A DNA stretch of 64,000 bases, from positions 143,200 to 207,199 of the forward strand of contig JAEUSM010000011.1 of the NCBI GenBank assembly GCA_016788785.1, read 5' to 3'. The DNA is from Candidatus Kapaibacterium sp. (GTDB lineage Bacteria > Bacteroidota > Ignavibacteria > Kapaibacteriales > JAEUSM01). The translations under genes and the position numbers were made by a program. The notes beneath the pieces are model-generated. The model made no database searches and had not been told where the DNA came from. It saw nothing but the letters and a program-made list of their open reading frames with translations. Of the stretch, positions 8,430 to 17,227 are shown in pieces (within the stretch, counting starts at the first letter, position 1; every line of letters begins with the position of its first letter).

Positions 8430-9214
8430 GAATTTTTACTCAACAATATTTTCTCTTGAAACAACCTAATTTCTTCAAAATATTGCGTTGGATATCCTTG
8501 ACATTTTGCTTGGTCAATATCATATTCTGAGGCAACATCTATCGAAAGAATAGTAACAGAATCGTGTTTAACTTCGTACAAAATTCTCCATAATTTCACA
8601 GCTATTAGATACCTGTCTTCATCAATTTGTCTAATTCTTCTGTAAGGATGCGGTAGTGGATCTTTTTGTAGCAACTCGATAACGTATTGATGATTTTCAG
8701 GAGACACATCTGCAAATACTTCCCAATGTTGCGAACATTCCTCAGTAACTGAAAGTGTACAATGATTTCCTAAAAGTCCTTCCATCCAACCGATGGTAGC
8801 ATCAGGTATGGAATCTGCATGAGGCAAATAGGGTTTTATGTCTAAGATTGGAGTACCATCTAACAAATCATTGGTTCCTATAAATATTTTTCTTCCTTCA
8901 ATACTTACTAATGGTACTGCTGAAATTCCAATCGGATTAGGTCTATGGGGTGAACGTGTGGCAAATACCCCTTTTTTTTCACGAGATAATGGAGAAAGAA
9001 TTTTTGGTTTATTCAGTTCATTTCCTTCGAAATACGCAATTATCCAAATATGTGAAAACCCACATAAATCTTCTATTGCTTGTTCATAATTTCGTTGAGG
9101 TAATACTTCAATATAAGTCTTTGTATTGACAGGTATGGTCGCTTGACGTGGTAATTCGTACTTTGATAGAGAGGATGTATGAATATATCCTATTGGTGAG
9201 AAAAGAATATTCAT
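8426..9214 (-). CDS. trmO: tRNA (N6-threonylcarbamoyladenosine(37)-N6)-methyltransferase TrmO family (TsaA/YaeB)
   Basis: By family this enzyme uses S-adenosylmethionine to methylate t6A37 in a tRNA, which tunes decoding of Thr codons. The conserved beta-barrel core starts with FSPIGYIHT (5-13). The SAM-binding signature RSPHRPNPIG is at 87-96, and DGTPILDIKPYLPHAD at 119-134 is also diagnostic. The 262-residue length is slightly above the E. coli protein (about 235). The C-terminal part from about 150 on is the small accessory domain and is poorly conserved. The ATG at 9214 has normal spacing from the first motif. The 3' end overlaps the convergent secreted-protein gene by a few bases, with no terminator between. 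The assignment to tRNA-Thr is family knowledge, not visible here. Confidence 0.9.
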   Translation of the reverse strand: MNILFSPIGYIHTSSLSKYELPRQATIPVNTKTYIEVLPQRNYEQAIEDLCGFSHIWIIAYFEGNELNKPKILSPLSREKKGVFATRSPHRPNPIGISAVPLVSIEGRKIFIGTNDLLDGTPILDIKPYLPHADSIPDATIGWMEGLLGNHCTLSVTEECSQHWEVFADVSPENHQYVIELLQKDPLPHPYRRIRQIDEDRYLIAVKLWRILYEVKHDSVTILSIDVASEYDIDQAKCQGYPTQYFEEIRLFQEKILLSKNS

Positions 9215-9227
9215 AAATATATACGAT

Positions 9228-11081
9228 TTATGATGAAGTCTTCGATTTTCTATCTGCTATGAATGCAGACAATTTGGTATACATTTGATCATTCAATTCT
9301 TTGAGCAATTCCGCTTGTTCTGTTGCTTCATCAAAATGATTTCTTTGAGCCATAATGACTGCATAGTTGAATCGTGCACGAGCTAATTCTGGGTCATATT
9401 CAAAAGCTTTTTTGTATGCACCTAATGCTAAATCATATTCGCTTAACTGTTCGTAAATTACTCCTAATCCAACATAGACATTGGGTTGTTTTGGGTCAAT
9501 ATGGAGAGCTTGTTTGTACGAATCAATTGCTGCTTGGTACCGTTTTAATTGTGTATAAGCAAGACCAATATGGACGAAAGTTTCAGGTTTACCTGGAGAT
9601 AGTTTTATAGATTGTTTAAATGAACCAATTGCACGATTGTATTCACCAAAATGTGCATCAATAACACCTAAGTAATAATGTGCATCAGATAAATCTGGCA
9701 TAATTTCGATTGCTCGTATCAAATTTTCTCGAGCTACTTCCATTTTTCCCAAGGCACGTTGAGTGATTCCCAAACGCATCAGAACCATAGGCGAATCTGG
9801 TTTCATATCCCGTGCTTTTTCCAAAACTTCTAATGATTGATCAAGATCACCTTTTTCAAAGTAAGAAAACCCTAAGCCAGCATATGCTTCAATATCACTA
9901 GGGTTTTGTTTGATTGCAGCAGTAAAGACTTTTATAGCCATATCAATCTTACCTTTTTTTACCAACATATTCCCAAATTCAACCTTTATAGTAGAAGTTG
10001 ACTGTTCGGAACTTGCTGCTAATCGCATAATGTCTAATGCATTCGAATCCTTACCTAATTTAGAATAGACAACTCCCAAAGTAACAACCGCTTCTTCATT
10101 ATTTGGTTGAAGAGAAACAGATTTTTCTAAATCTAACAAAGCATCGGATAAATTATTCAACTTGTAATGTAACATTCCTCGCAAAAATACCGTTTCTGCA
10201 GAATTATCACCTAATTGAATACAACGTGTATATACTTCTACAGCTTGAACATATCGTTTTAAGGTTGTTAAACAATGTGCTATTTTCAACATTCCAGGAA
10301 TATAGGATTTGTTGTTTTGTACTGCAATTTTAAAAGATTCTAAGGCTTGCTCAAATTCCTCTAATGCAAGATAGGTCATTCCTATATTATAATGAGTTGC
10401 AAAATAATAGGGATCAATTTCTAAAGCACGTTGAAAAGATTTGATGGCATTAGAATAATCCTCAATAGCATTATAGACTATTCCTAAACTATTATACGCA
10501 TTTAAAAATTTTGGTTGAGCTTGAATTGCTCTTACAAAGTTTCGTAAAGATTCTTTATATTCTTTAATGTTAAAATAACACATGCCTAATGAGTACAATG
10601 CGTCTGCGTTTTTGGGATTTTGAGTTACTACTTTTCCAAAACATTCTATAGCAGAAGAATATTTTCCTACACTCATATAGGCTGATCCAAGATTTTGAAT
10701 CGCTTCGTAATATTCTTTATGTTGATCTACTGCCTTTTGAAAACTAAGTATTGCTGTTTCGTTGTCTTTTAATGCAACTAAAATCGAGCCTAAGACATTA
10801 TATGCAGAGGGATATTGAGGTTGGTTTTCAATTGCCTTTTGCGCAGCATTTGCTGCCTTATCAAAAACATTTAAATTGTAGTAAGCAACTGCTAAATTAT
10901 ACCATGATTTTGCATGATTTGGTACCATTGCTACAACTTGCTCAAACTGATAGGCTGACTCTTTCCATTGTGATGAACGAATGAGAGTAACACCTAACTC
11001 AAAAAATTGTAAGGCATCACCACTCAGACCCTTATTATGATCATCATTTTTTTGTCCTGAAGAAAAGAGATTTTTAAACAT
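9228..11081 (-). CDS. Long tetratricopeptide-repeat (TPR) protein
   Basis: The protein of about 617 residues consists almost entirely of 34-residue TPR units, around 16 by eye. They show the usual pattern in which W/L, G, Y, A, F, A and P recur, for example AWYNLAVAYYNLNVFDKAAN and ALYSLGMCYFNIKEYKES. TPR solenoids bind partner proteins. There is no catalytic domain, no clear signal peptide and no membrane helix. The frame extends upstream to a TTG at 11129, but the ATG at 11081 (MFKNLFSSGQK) is the likelier start. The segment upstream of it looks non-coding. The repeats explain the partial self-similarity of the DNA in this stretch. The partner is unknown; it sits between trmO and pgk, which gives no clue. 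Confidence 0.88.
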   Translation of the reverse strand: MFKNLFSSGQKNDDHNKGLSGDALQFFELGVTLIRSSQWKESAYQFEQVVAMVPNHAKSWYNLAVAYYNLNVFDKAANAAQKAIENQPQYPSAYNVLGSILVALKDNETAILSFQKAVDQHKEYYEAIQNLGSAYMSVGKYSSAIECFGKVVTQNPKNADALYSLGMCYFNIKEYKESLRNFVRAIQAQPKFLNAYNSLGIVYNAIEDYSNAIKSFQRALEIDPYYFATHYNIGMTYLALEEFEQALESFKIAVQNNKSYIPGMLKIAHCLTTLKRYVQAVEVYTRCIQLGDNSAETVFLRGMLHYKLNNLSDALLDLEKSVSLQPNNEEAVVTLGVVYSKLGKDSNALDIMRLAASSEQSTSTIKVEFGNMLVKKGKIDMAIKVFTAAIKQNPSDIEAYAGLGFSYFEKGDLDQSLEVLEKARDMKPDSPMVLMRLGITQRALGKMEVARENLIRAIEIMPDLSDAHYYLGVIDAHFGEYNRAIGSFKQSIKLSPGKPETFVHIGLAYTQLKRYQAAIDSYKQALHIDPKQPNVYVGLGVIYEQLSEYDLALGAYKKAFEYDPELARARFNYAVIMAQRNHFDEATEQAELLKELNDQMYTKLSAFIADRKSKTSS

Positions 11082-11156
11082 TATAGTATAAAAGGTCTGA
11101 AGAAAATACAAGTTACGAAAAATAATCAATTTATCGTAATTATATCAGTAATTTTG

Positions 11157-12356
11157 TTAATTTGACAGTAAAAGTGCATTAACCCCTGGAAGTGTTTTTC
11201 CTTCTAAATATTCAAGAGTAGCACCGCCGCCAGTTGAAACATGTGTTACTCCTTTTTCCATGCCAAATTGATGGATTGCAGCAGCAGAATCTCCACCACC
11301 TATGACAGAAATTGCACCCTTTGAAGTAGCAGTAACGATTGCAGATGCAATTGCTTTAGTACCATGTTCATAATTTGAAAACTCAAACACTCCCATTGGT
11401 CCATTCCACAAAATGGTTCCAGCATTTGAAATAGCTTCAGAAAACTGTTGCTCAGATTTCGGTCCAATATCCAATCCCATTTGATTCTCAGGAATTTCAC
11501 AACAGTCTACGACGTTAGGTTCAAAAGCATTTGAAAACTCCGGTGATGTTCTCACATCAAACGGAAGTAACAATTGAATTCCCTTTTCTTTTGCTTTGTT
11601 GATGAGTTCTTTTGCTAATTCAATTTTATCTTCTTCGACCAAGGAAGTCCCTGTGGAGTGACCAAATGTACGTAAAAAGGTAAACATCATTCCACCACCA
11701 ATAATAATGGTATCGCAAACATTCATCAAATTTTCAATAACGTCAATTTTACCTGAGATTTTTGAACCTCCAATTATTGCTACGAATGGTTTTTGGGGTT
11801 GTTCTGTAACAGATTTTAAAATACGCAATTCCTTTTCCATTAATAAACCAGCATATTTTTCTGTTGGAAAAAACGCTGCAATTCCTGTGGTTGAACTGTG
11901 AGCTCTATGTGCGGCACCAAAAGCATCATTGACAAAAACATCACCATTGGCAGCCAATTGCTTCGAAAATTCGTTATCATTGATTTCTTCTTTTTGGTAA
12001 AATCGTACATTTTCTAATAAAAAGATAGTACCAAGTTCAGCACTTTGAATAGTTTTTTGTACCTCCTCACCAATACAATCATCTATAAATTGAACAGATG
12101 CTTTTACGAGTGTTGGTAAATACTCTGCAACAAATCGAAGTGAATATTTTAAATTTTTCGTTCCTTTTGGGCGACCATAATGAGCCATCAAAACAATCTT
12201 TGTATTTTGTGACAGTAAGTACTCTAACGTGGGAAGTGTTTCGCGAATACGTTTATCGTCAGTAATGACGCCATTTTCATCGATGGGAACATTATAATCA
12301 ACACGAACTAAAACTGTTTTTCCATTGAGATTAGCTTGCTGTAAAGATGGTATCAT
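11157..12356 (-). CDS. pgk: Phosphoglycerate kinase
   Basis: This 399-residue glycolytic enzyme transfers phosphate from 1,3-bisphosphoglycerate to ADP. Substrate-binding motifs are VLVRVDYNVP near the N-terminus, LMAHYGRPKG, and LLENVRFY. The nucleotide side shows GGSKISGKI, LWNGPMGVFE and GGGDSAAAIHQFG, then STGGGATLEYLEGK near the C-terminus. The frame opens with a TTG at 12383, but the ATG at 12356 gives the standard N-terminus (MIPSLQQANLNGKTVLVRVD). A very good Bacteroidota-type promoter lies upstream at 12401-12430, divergent from the glycyl-tRNA synthetase gene. All catalytic motifs are intact. Confidence 0.97.
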   Translation of the reverse strand: MIPSLQQANLNGKTVLVRVDYNVPIDENGVITDDKRIRETLPTLEYLLSQNTKIVLMAHYGRPKGTKNLKYSLRFVAEYLPTLVKASVQFIDDCIGEEVQKTIQSAELGTIFLLENVRFYQKEEINDNEFSKQLAANGDVFVNDAFGAAHRAHSSTTGIAAFFPTEKYAGLLMEKELRILKSVTEQPQKPFVAIIGGSKISGKIDVIENLMNVCDTIIIGGGMMFTFLRTFGHSTGTSLVEEDKIELAKELINKAKEKGIQLLLPFDVRTSPEFSNAFEPNVVDCCEIPENQMGLDIGPKSEQQFSEAISNAGTILWNGPMGVFEFSNYEHGTKAIASAIVTATSKGAISVIGGGDSAAAIHQFGMEKGVTHVSTGGGATLEYLEGKTLPGVNALLLSN

Positions 12357-12400
12357 TTGAATTGAACACAGGGTAGGGTACAAAAATGTTTTATATAGTA

Positions 12401-12430
12401 CAAAAATACAATCCTTTCTTCATTCTTCAA
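12401..12430 (-). promoter_or_regulatory. Bacteroidota-type promoter of pgk (TTG-N19-TATTTTTG)
   Basis: On the minus strand TTG (12430-12428) is followed after exactly 19 bases by TATTTTTG (12408-12401). This fits the -33/-7 consensus of the Bacteroidota primary sigma factor. The predicted start near 12395 leaves a leader of about 39 bases before the ATG. Confidence 0.75.
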
Positions 12431-12461
12431 TAGATTTCACGAAAATTTACGTGTTTTTTCG

Positions 12462-12469
12462 TATATTTA
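12462..12469 (+). promoter_or_regulatory. Possible -7 element of the glycyl-tRNA synthetase gene
   Basis: CGTATATTTACTG here closely resembles the CGTATATTTGCTG found before ribH, but with A for the last G of TAnnTTTG. It lies about 45 bases before the ATG at 12515. Confidence 0.45.
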
Positions 12470-12514
12470 CTGAATATTTCCACACATTTCAACCTAAAGA
12501 TTTTTTCAAAAAGT

Positions 12515-13942
12515 ATGAGTACAACAAAAATAACTATGGATTCAATTCTATCACTTTCAAAACGAAGGGGATTCGTTTTTCAATCTTCTGAAATTTATGG
12601 AGGATTGAATGGATGTTGGGATTACGGTCCTTTGGGTGTTGAACTTTTGCGAAACATCAAAGAAGCTTGGTGGAAATCAATGACCTATCGTGATGATATC
12701 GAAGGTATTGATGCTTCAATTTTGATGCACCCTCGAACTTGGGAGGCTTCTGGGCATTTGTCCCAATTTTCTGACCCAATGATTGATAACAAAACATCAA
12801 AATCTCGTTATCGAGCAGATACCCTCATAGAAGAATATATCGCCAAATTACGCAATAAAAACAAAACTATCAAAGCTGACGAAGTAGAAAAGCGATTAGC
12901 ATCTGTTTCTTCCAATGAAGATTATTATTCCATTATCATTGACGAAGGAATCACTGACCCTGTCAGTGGAACTGCAGAGTGGACAGAGGTTCGTAATTTC
13001 AATTTGATGTTCAAAACCTATTTGGGTCCTACTGAAGATTCTAACGCTGTCGTCTACTTACGTCCTGAAACTGCTCAAGGGATTTTTGTCAACTTCAAAA
13101 ACGTTTTGGATACTTCTCGTCAAAAAATACCATTCGGAATAGCACAAATTGGAAAATCGTTCCGTAATGAAATCAACACAAAAAATTTCCTCTTTCGTAC
13201 TCGTGAATTCGAACAAATGGAGATGCAGTATTTTGTGAAACCAGGTACACACAAAGAGTATTATGAAGAATGGGTACAAATTCGTCGCGATTGGTACAAA
13301 CGCTTAGGAATGAAAGATGAATCATTGCGGTTCAAAAACCATGAAAAACTTGCACATTATGCTGATGCTGCTGTTGATATAGAATTTTTGTTTCCATTTG
13401 GTTGGGGAGAAATCGAGGGTATCCACTCTCGTACTGATTTTGATTTGATGAAACATCAAGAATTTTCCGGTAAAAAATTAGAATTTGTGGACACAGTTAC
13501 AAAAGATAGATTTGTGCCATATGTTGTGGAAACTGCTGCCGGTGCATCTCGAAACTTTATGGCGTTTTTGTGTAATGCGTATGATGAAGAAACTGTTACA
13601 GACGACAAAGGTGGCGAAGAAGTAAGAACAGTGTTACGATTTAGTCCTGAACTTGCTCCAGTAACTGCAGCTGTTTTTCCACTCATTAACAATGAAAATT
13701 TGTTGGAAATTTCTACAAAATTGTATAAATCACTTCAACAGTCAATGAAGGTACAATTTGATAAATCCGGTGCTATTGGACGTCGTTACAGACGCCAAGA
13801 TGAAATTGGTACGCCATTCTGTATCACTGTTGATTTTGAAACTATCGATGACCAATGTGTAACAATTAGAGAACGAGATTCTATGATGCAAGAACGTGTG
13901 TCACTTGATCAAGTTCGTTCTTATATTCAATCAAAAATGTAG
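12515..13942 (+). CDS. glyS: Glycine--tRNA ligase (dimeric class II type)
   Basis: This 475-residue enzyme charges tRNA-Gly and belongs to the eukaryote/archaea-like alpha2 form, not the alpha2beta2 form of E. coli (for which the glyQ/glyS names were coined). It starts with SKRRGFVFQSSEIYGG and GCWDYGPLGVEL (about 14-43). Class II motif 2 is SFRNEINTKNFLFRTREFEQMEM, and the glycine-binding region follows as EIEGIHSRTDFDL. Motif 3 is GRRYRRQDEIGTPFCITVDF near the C-terminus, so all three catalytic motifs are present. An anticodon-binding domain forms the last third. The gene is followed after 7 bases by gpsA and forms an operon with it. A possible promoter lies about 45 bases upstream. Confidence 0.96.
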   Translation: MSTTKITMDSILSLSKRRGFVFQSSEIYGGLNGCWDYGPLGVELLRNIKEAWWKSMTYRDDIEGIDASILMHPRTWEASGHLSQFSDPMIDNKTSKSRYRADTLIEEYIAKLRNKNKTIKADEVEKRLASVSSNEDYYSIIIDEGITDPVSGTAEWTEVRNFNLMFKTYLGPTEDSNAVVYLRPETAQGIFVNFKNVLDTSRQKIPFGIAQIGKSFRNEINTKNFLFRTREFEQMEMQYFVKPGTHKEYYEEWVQIRRDWYKRLGMKDESLRFKNHEKLAHYADAAVDIEFLFPFGWGEIEGIHSRTDFDLMKHQEFSGKKLEFVDTVTKDRFVPYVVETAAGASRNFMAFLCNAYDEETVTDDKGGEEVRTVLRFSPELAPVTAAVFPLINNENLLEISTKLYKSLQQSMKVQFDKSGAIGRRYRRQDEIGTPFCITVDFETIDDQCVTIRERDSMMQERVSLDQVRSYIQSKM

Positions 13943-13949
13943 TAAGATT

Positions 13950-14945
13950 ATGAAAGTTTGTGTCTTAGGTGCCGGTAGTTTTGGAACTTCTATTGCTAAT
14001 GTGTTAGCTCACAATGGTCATACAACTATCCTATGGGGTCGTGAAAAAGAGCTAATAACCGATATTCAAACGAAATTTGTTAATACTCTCTATCTTCCGG
14101 ATTTTAATCTTGACCCAAACCTAACAGCAACTACCTCACTGGACGATACTCGTGACTGTGATATTACTTTCATGGCTATTCCTACACAATATATTCGGTC
14201 AACTATTCATGAATATTCCATTTCTTTAACCTCTCCTATTGTTGTCAATTTATCAAAAGGAGTTGAACAACGTACTCTTTTGACAGGAAGTCAGATATTA
14301 GAACAAGTTGCAGGTATCTCATCTGACAGGTTTTGCGTTCTCACCGGACCCTCTCATGCTGAAGAAGTAGTTCGAAGTATCCCAACAGCTGTTGTAGTTG
14401 CATCTACAAATACTGAAATTGCTCAAACTGTTCAGCGAGCATTGATGAATGCTTTTTTTCGAGTCTATACTACGACTGATGTAATTGGATGTGAGTTGTC
14501 TGGCTCTTTAAAAAACATCATTGCTATTGCTGCTGGTATTATCGACGGTTTAAAATTGGGAGACAATACGAAAGCTGCAATGTTTACACGCGGTATTGCA
14601 GAAATTAGTCGTTTGGGTGTTGCACGTGGTGCTGAGATGTCAACGTTTTTTGGACTTGCAGGAATTGGTGATTTGATGGTTACTTGTAATTCTGTGCATT
14701 CTCGTAATCGTTTCGTTGGTGAACAAATTGGAAAAGGTAAACGCTTAACTGACATTCTTGCCGGGATGAAGTCTGTTGCAGAAGGTGTCATCACGACAGC
14801 TGCAGCCTATGATATGTCCAAAAACTATAATGTCGAAATGCCAATTACTGAACAAATTCATCAAATTCTTTTTGATTATAAAGAACCGATGAAAGCAATG
14901 TTCGATTTGATGAGTAGAAGCTCCAAATCTGAAGTTTGGTGGTAA
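13950..14945 (+). CDS. gpsA: Glycerol-3-phosphate dehydrogenase [NAD(P)+]
   Basis: This 331-residue cytoplasmic enzyme makes sn-glycerol 3-phosphate from dihydroxyacetone phosphate for phospholipid synthesis. The Rossmann motif GAGSFGTSIAN (7-17) sits directly after the start MKVCVL, which identifies the ATG at 13950 as the start rather than the upstream in-frame codon at 13896. VNLSKGVE, LTGPSHAEEV and the catalytic region GSLKNIIAIAAGIIDGL are present, with the lysine of LKN. FGLAGIGDLMVTCNSVHSRN is the C-terminal signature. The gene begins 7 bases after glyS and is followed after 3 bases by a secreted protein gene. Nothing is missing. Confidence 0.96.
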   Translation: MKVCVLGAGSFGTSIANVLAHNGHTTILWGREKELITDIQTKFVNTLYLPDFNLDPNLTATTSLDDTRDCDITFMAIPTQYIRSTIHEYSISLTSPIVVNLSKGVEQRTLLTGSQILEQVAGISSDRFCVLTGPSHAEEVVRSIPTAVVVASTNTEIAQTVQRALMNAFFRVYTTTDVIGCELSGSLKNIIAIAAGIIDGLKLGDNTKAAMFTRGIAEISRLGVARGAEMSTFFGLAGIGDLMVTCNSVHSRNRFVGEQIGKGKRLTDILAGMKSVAEGVITTAAAYDMSKNYNVEMPITEQIHQILFDYKEPMKAMFDLMSRSSKSEVWW

Positions 14946-14948
14946 GCC

Positions 14949-15842
14949 ATGAATAACATAAAGCTGTTCTGGTTACAAAGTATTGTTTTGCTTTTTTGTG
15001 GGGTATCACTTCATTCACAAACATCTATACTTCCCAAAGGTATTGAATCGATAACATTTACATTGGATTCACTCAATACAGTAGAGTACAAAAAAATTGA
15101 AACAGAATTCCAACTGACGCTTTTAGAAAAAGATTCACTTTGTTATGCACGATTTGAAAACGGAGCCTTATTTGAAGTCAAAGAACTCCCCTTAGGTTCG
15201 TTAGTCAATGCAAGAGGTTCGTGGTCTTACTCTACTAATCCTGTTAGTGCGTTAACGTTACATTTCACTGAGGCAAATGGGTATAAAAAAATCAATCAGA
15301 AAGAAATTTTGATTCTTCGAGGAAAAACCGACTCGACTATTGTTGCTACGACTACAAAGACATTTGGCTCAACAGCCGAAATAAAACAATTTGCCATTTT
15401 TTTGAAAGCGAAAGAAACTATTTCCTCTTTTAATATTTTTTTGAAAGCGTTTGCCTCAGTTGTTAGTTCGAAAAAATCTGACAAAATACTCTCGTTCATT
15501 TCAGAACCATTCTTTTCTCATGATGTAGGTTTTCTTTGTTCCAAATTAAAGATGAAACAACCTGTTTCGCTCAAATCTGAATTTTCACACAATGAATTGA
15601 AACCTTTTTTACCATGTTTATTTACCAAGGATGTTATTCAACAAATGAACAACTACAATGGTGTTCGTATGGAACGTGAAGAATCAGACGACGATTTCTA
15701 TGGCGTCAGTTATACATATACATTCCCTTTTTACAGAACTAAAAACACTCTCATTTGGTTTACCTTTGGCTATAGCACCATCTCCCACCAATGGAAACTG
15801 GTGATGACCGACAATGTTAGTTTTGATACTGACGAGGAGTAA
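14949..15842 (+). CDS. Hypothetical secreted protein
   Basis: This 297-residue protein starts 3 bases after gpsA. It has a signal peptide (MNNIKLFWLQSIVLLFCGVS, cleavage near LHSQ) and no further membrane helix. I do not recognise a domain. It is rich in Lys, Ser and Phe. The C-terminal part has an acidic stretch (EESDDDFYG) followed by alternating aromatic and hydrophobic residues that suggest beta strands (YTYTFPFYR, LIWFTFGY). It is probably periplasmic or on the outer membrane. No sorting domain like those of the large cargo proteins is seen. The stop lies one base from the end of the convergent DUF4287 gene. Confidence 0.75.
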   Translation: MNNIKLFWLQSIVLLFCGVSLHSQTSILPKGIESITFTLDSLNTVEYKKIETEFQLTLLEKDSLCYARFENGALFEVKELPLGSLVNARGSWSYSTNPVSALTLHFTEANGYKKINQKEILILRGKTDSTIVATTTKTFGSTAEIKQFAIFLKAKETISSFNIFLKAFASVVSSKKSDKILSFISEPFFSHDVGFLCSKLKMKQPVSLKSEFSHNELKPFLPCLFTKDVIQQMNNYNGVRMEREESDDDFYGVSYTYTFPFYRTKNTLIWFTFGYSTISHQWKLVMTDNVSFDTDEE

Positions 15843-15843
15843 T

Positions 15844-16398
15844 TTACCCTGCAGTGTTGTAAGCTGTTTTTATCCAATTTAATACTTCTTCATTTACTTC
15901 TTCTGATGAATGAATAACAATTTTATGTGAACACATTGAACTGTTTGAAGTAATTTTTTGTAATACACCTTCGTTTTCAAAACCTTTAACATTTAATCCA
16001 ATTTCAAATTGTTTTTTTGACTTTGGTTGTAACATTGCAAATTGTTTTTTTCGGCGTAAACTAACATAAGAAATTTTTGGTGCTACTTCAATATCATCGC
16101 CAAATTTTAGAATTTCCTTTAATATTAAATCATATAAGCTTTTAAAGTGTTCCTTTCCTTCATACTGTTTAGAAATCAAATCATCTTTGTTTTCATGTGA
16201 ACCTGCATCAGATTTTTTTGATTTGTGAGCTATAAAGTTTGCAAAACCATAAGTAAATGAGTGCTTTGCTTTCAGAAAATTAATTATATCTGAGTGCTTT
16301 TGAAATTGCTCTTTTTGAACAATTTTCAACCATTCCTCTAAAGGAATTCCGGTGTTTTTGAGAATATTCTCTACCATTGTTTGTTCTGCCTGATCCAT
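15844..16398 (-). CDS. DUF4287/DUF5655 domain protein
   Basis: This 184-residue cytoplasmic protein has two small domains of unknown function usually found together. The N-terminal DUF4287 part has TMVENILKNTGIPLEEWLKI followed by KHSDIINFLKAKHSFTYGFAN. The C-terminal DUF5655 part has FGDDIEVAPKISYVSLRRKK, then FAMLQPKSKKQFEIGLNVKG, and resembles predicted nucleic-acid-binding or transport-associated domains. The frame extends to 16470, but the ATG at 16398 gives the usual N-terminus. A TATATTTG promoter element at 16427-16434 lies inside the longer frame. The gene ends one base from the convergent secreted protein gene. No function is known to me. Confidence 0.85.
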   Translation of the reverse strand: MDQAEQTMVENILKNTGIPLEEWLKIVQKEQFQKHSDIINFLKAKHSFTYGFANFIAHKSKKSDAGSHENKDDLISKQYEGKEHFKSLYDLILKEILKFGDDIEVAPKISYVSLRRKKQFAMLQPKSKKQFEIGLNVKGFENEGVLQKITSNSSMCSHKIVIHSSEEVNEEVLNWIKTAYNTAG

Positions 16399-16426
16399 TT
16401 TTGTGCTAACAAAAGTTTGTAAAAAA

Positions 16427-16434
16427 CAAATATA
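16427..16434 (-). promoter_or_regulatory. Likely -7 element of the DUF4287 gene
   Basis: The minus strand reads TATATTTG, a perfect TAnnTTTG. It is placed about 29 bases before the ATG at 16398, which supports that start. Confidence 0.5.
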
Positions 16435-16488
16435 CAAATTTATGAAATTACAGAAATTGACATATATCAAATAAATAATAGTTCTCTA

Positions 16489-17121
16489 TTACTCTCCTCG
16501 TATTGCTGCCCACACCAATTTAGGTGACAATTGCCATTTACGTACCATTGTAACCCACAACAAGGTCATGTGTTCTAAGTGCAATGCTTGTGACAAATCC
16601 CCACAATCCATTGGTTCAAATCCCATTTCTTCAATAAGTTTTGCTACGAGGACTTTACATTCGATATTATTACCTGCAAACGGCATCATTGGTCTTATTG
16701 AAGCATTTTCGAACCACTGCTCAACCAAATTTTCATATCCATAAATTGTGAATGCTTTGACAACATTCGCACTTGGTACTATCTTTTGCAAATACTCCGA
16801 ACCTGATTCGACACTTTTCAATCCGTGAGTCAATCCAGCACCAACAGGATTGGTACAATCTACCAATGTTTTCCCTTTAAAGTCTATTCCAGCCAATAAT
16901 GCCTCTGTTGCAAAAAATGGCGTTGCAACAAAGATGACATCTCCATTGTTGACTGCATGTTGTAATGGCAAAACAGAAAAATTCGGATTTTTCTCTAATG
17001 CCGTATCGAGACTTTTTGACATTTCTTTAGTCGATGCAACGATAATTTCGTGACCGTTTTGTTGGAGTTTGTTCGCTATTGCAAATCCAACATTTCCAAT
17101 TCCAATAAATGCTAATTTCAT
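16489..17121 (-). CDS. NADPH-dependent F420 reductase-like oxidoreductase
   Basis: This 210-residue protein has a dinucleotide-binding motif directly at the start (MKLAFIGIGNVGFAIANKL) and belongs to the family named after coenzyme F420:NADP oxidoreductase. Other family marks are DVIFVATPF, LVDCTNPVG, and VVKAFTIYGYENL in the second half. In bacteria without F420 such proteins act as NAD(P)-dependent reductases of uncertain substrate. I see no F420 synthesis gene here. It is divergent from an HxlR-type regulator 106 bases away, an arrangement in which the regulator often controls the oxidoreductase. A TATTTTTG promoter element and AGTATA half-sites lie between them. Confidence 0.85.
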   Translation of the reverse strand: MKLAFIGIGNVGFAIANKLQQNGHEIIVASTKEMSKSLDTALEKNPNFSVLPLQHAVNNGDVIFVATPFFATEALLAGIDFKGKTLVDCTNPVGAGLTHGLKSVESGSEYLQKIVPSANVVKAFTIYGYENLVEQWFENASIRPMMPFAGNNIECKVLVAKLIEEMGFEPMDCGDLSQALHLEHMTLLWVTMVRKWQLSPKLVWAAIRGE

Positions 17122-17150
17122 TTTACTTCTTCTGATAGTACATAATTATA

Positions 17151-17158
17151 CAAAAATA
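17151..17158 (-). promoter_or_regulatory. Likely -7 element of the F420-reductase-like gene
   Basis: The minus strand reads TATTTTTG, a perfect TAnnTTTG, 30 bases before the ATG at 17121. The palindrome at 17185-17200 lies just upstream of it, close to where a -33 box would be. Confidence 0.5.
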
Positions 17159-17184
17159 GGTATATTGAACAAATTAACTTTATA

Positions 17185-17223
17185 TATACTGAAAAGTATA
17201 GTACTCACTTTTTTGTAAGTATA
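17185..17223. promoter_or_regulatory. Candidate HxlR operator between divergent genes
   Basis: A perfect 6-bp inverted repeat, TATACT-GAAA-AGTATA, is at 17185-17200. Another AAGTATA half-site is at 17217-17223, 23 bases (about two helical turns) downstream of the first and 4 bases before the hxlR-type start codon. The spacing suits binding of a dimeric winged-helix regulator that controls both genes. Binding is inferred from position and symmetry only. Confidence 0.5.
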
Positions 17224-17227
17224 CCAA

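Noticed and set aside
9228-11081. Tandem DNA repeats in the TPR gene considered as a mobile or CRISPR-like repeat
   Set aside because: The repeats have a 102-base period with weak DNA identity and encode 34-residue TPR units; protein structure explains them.
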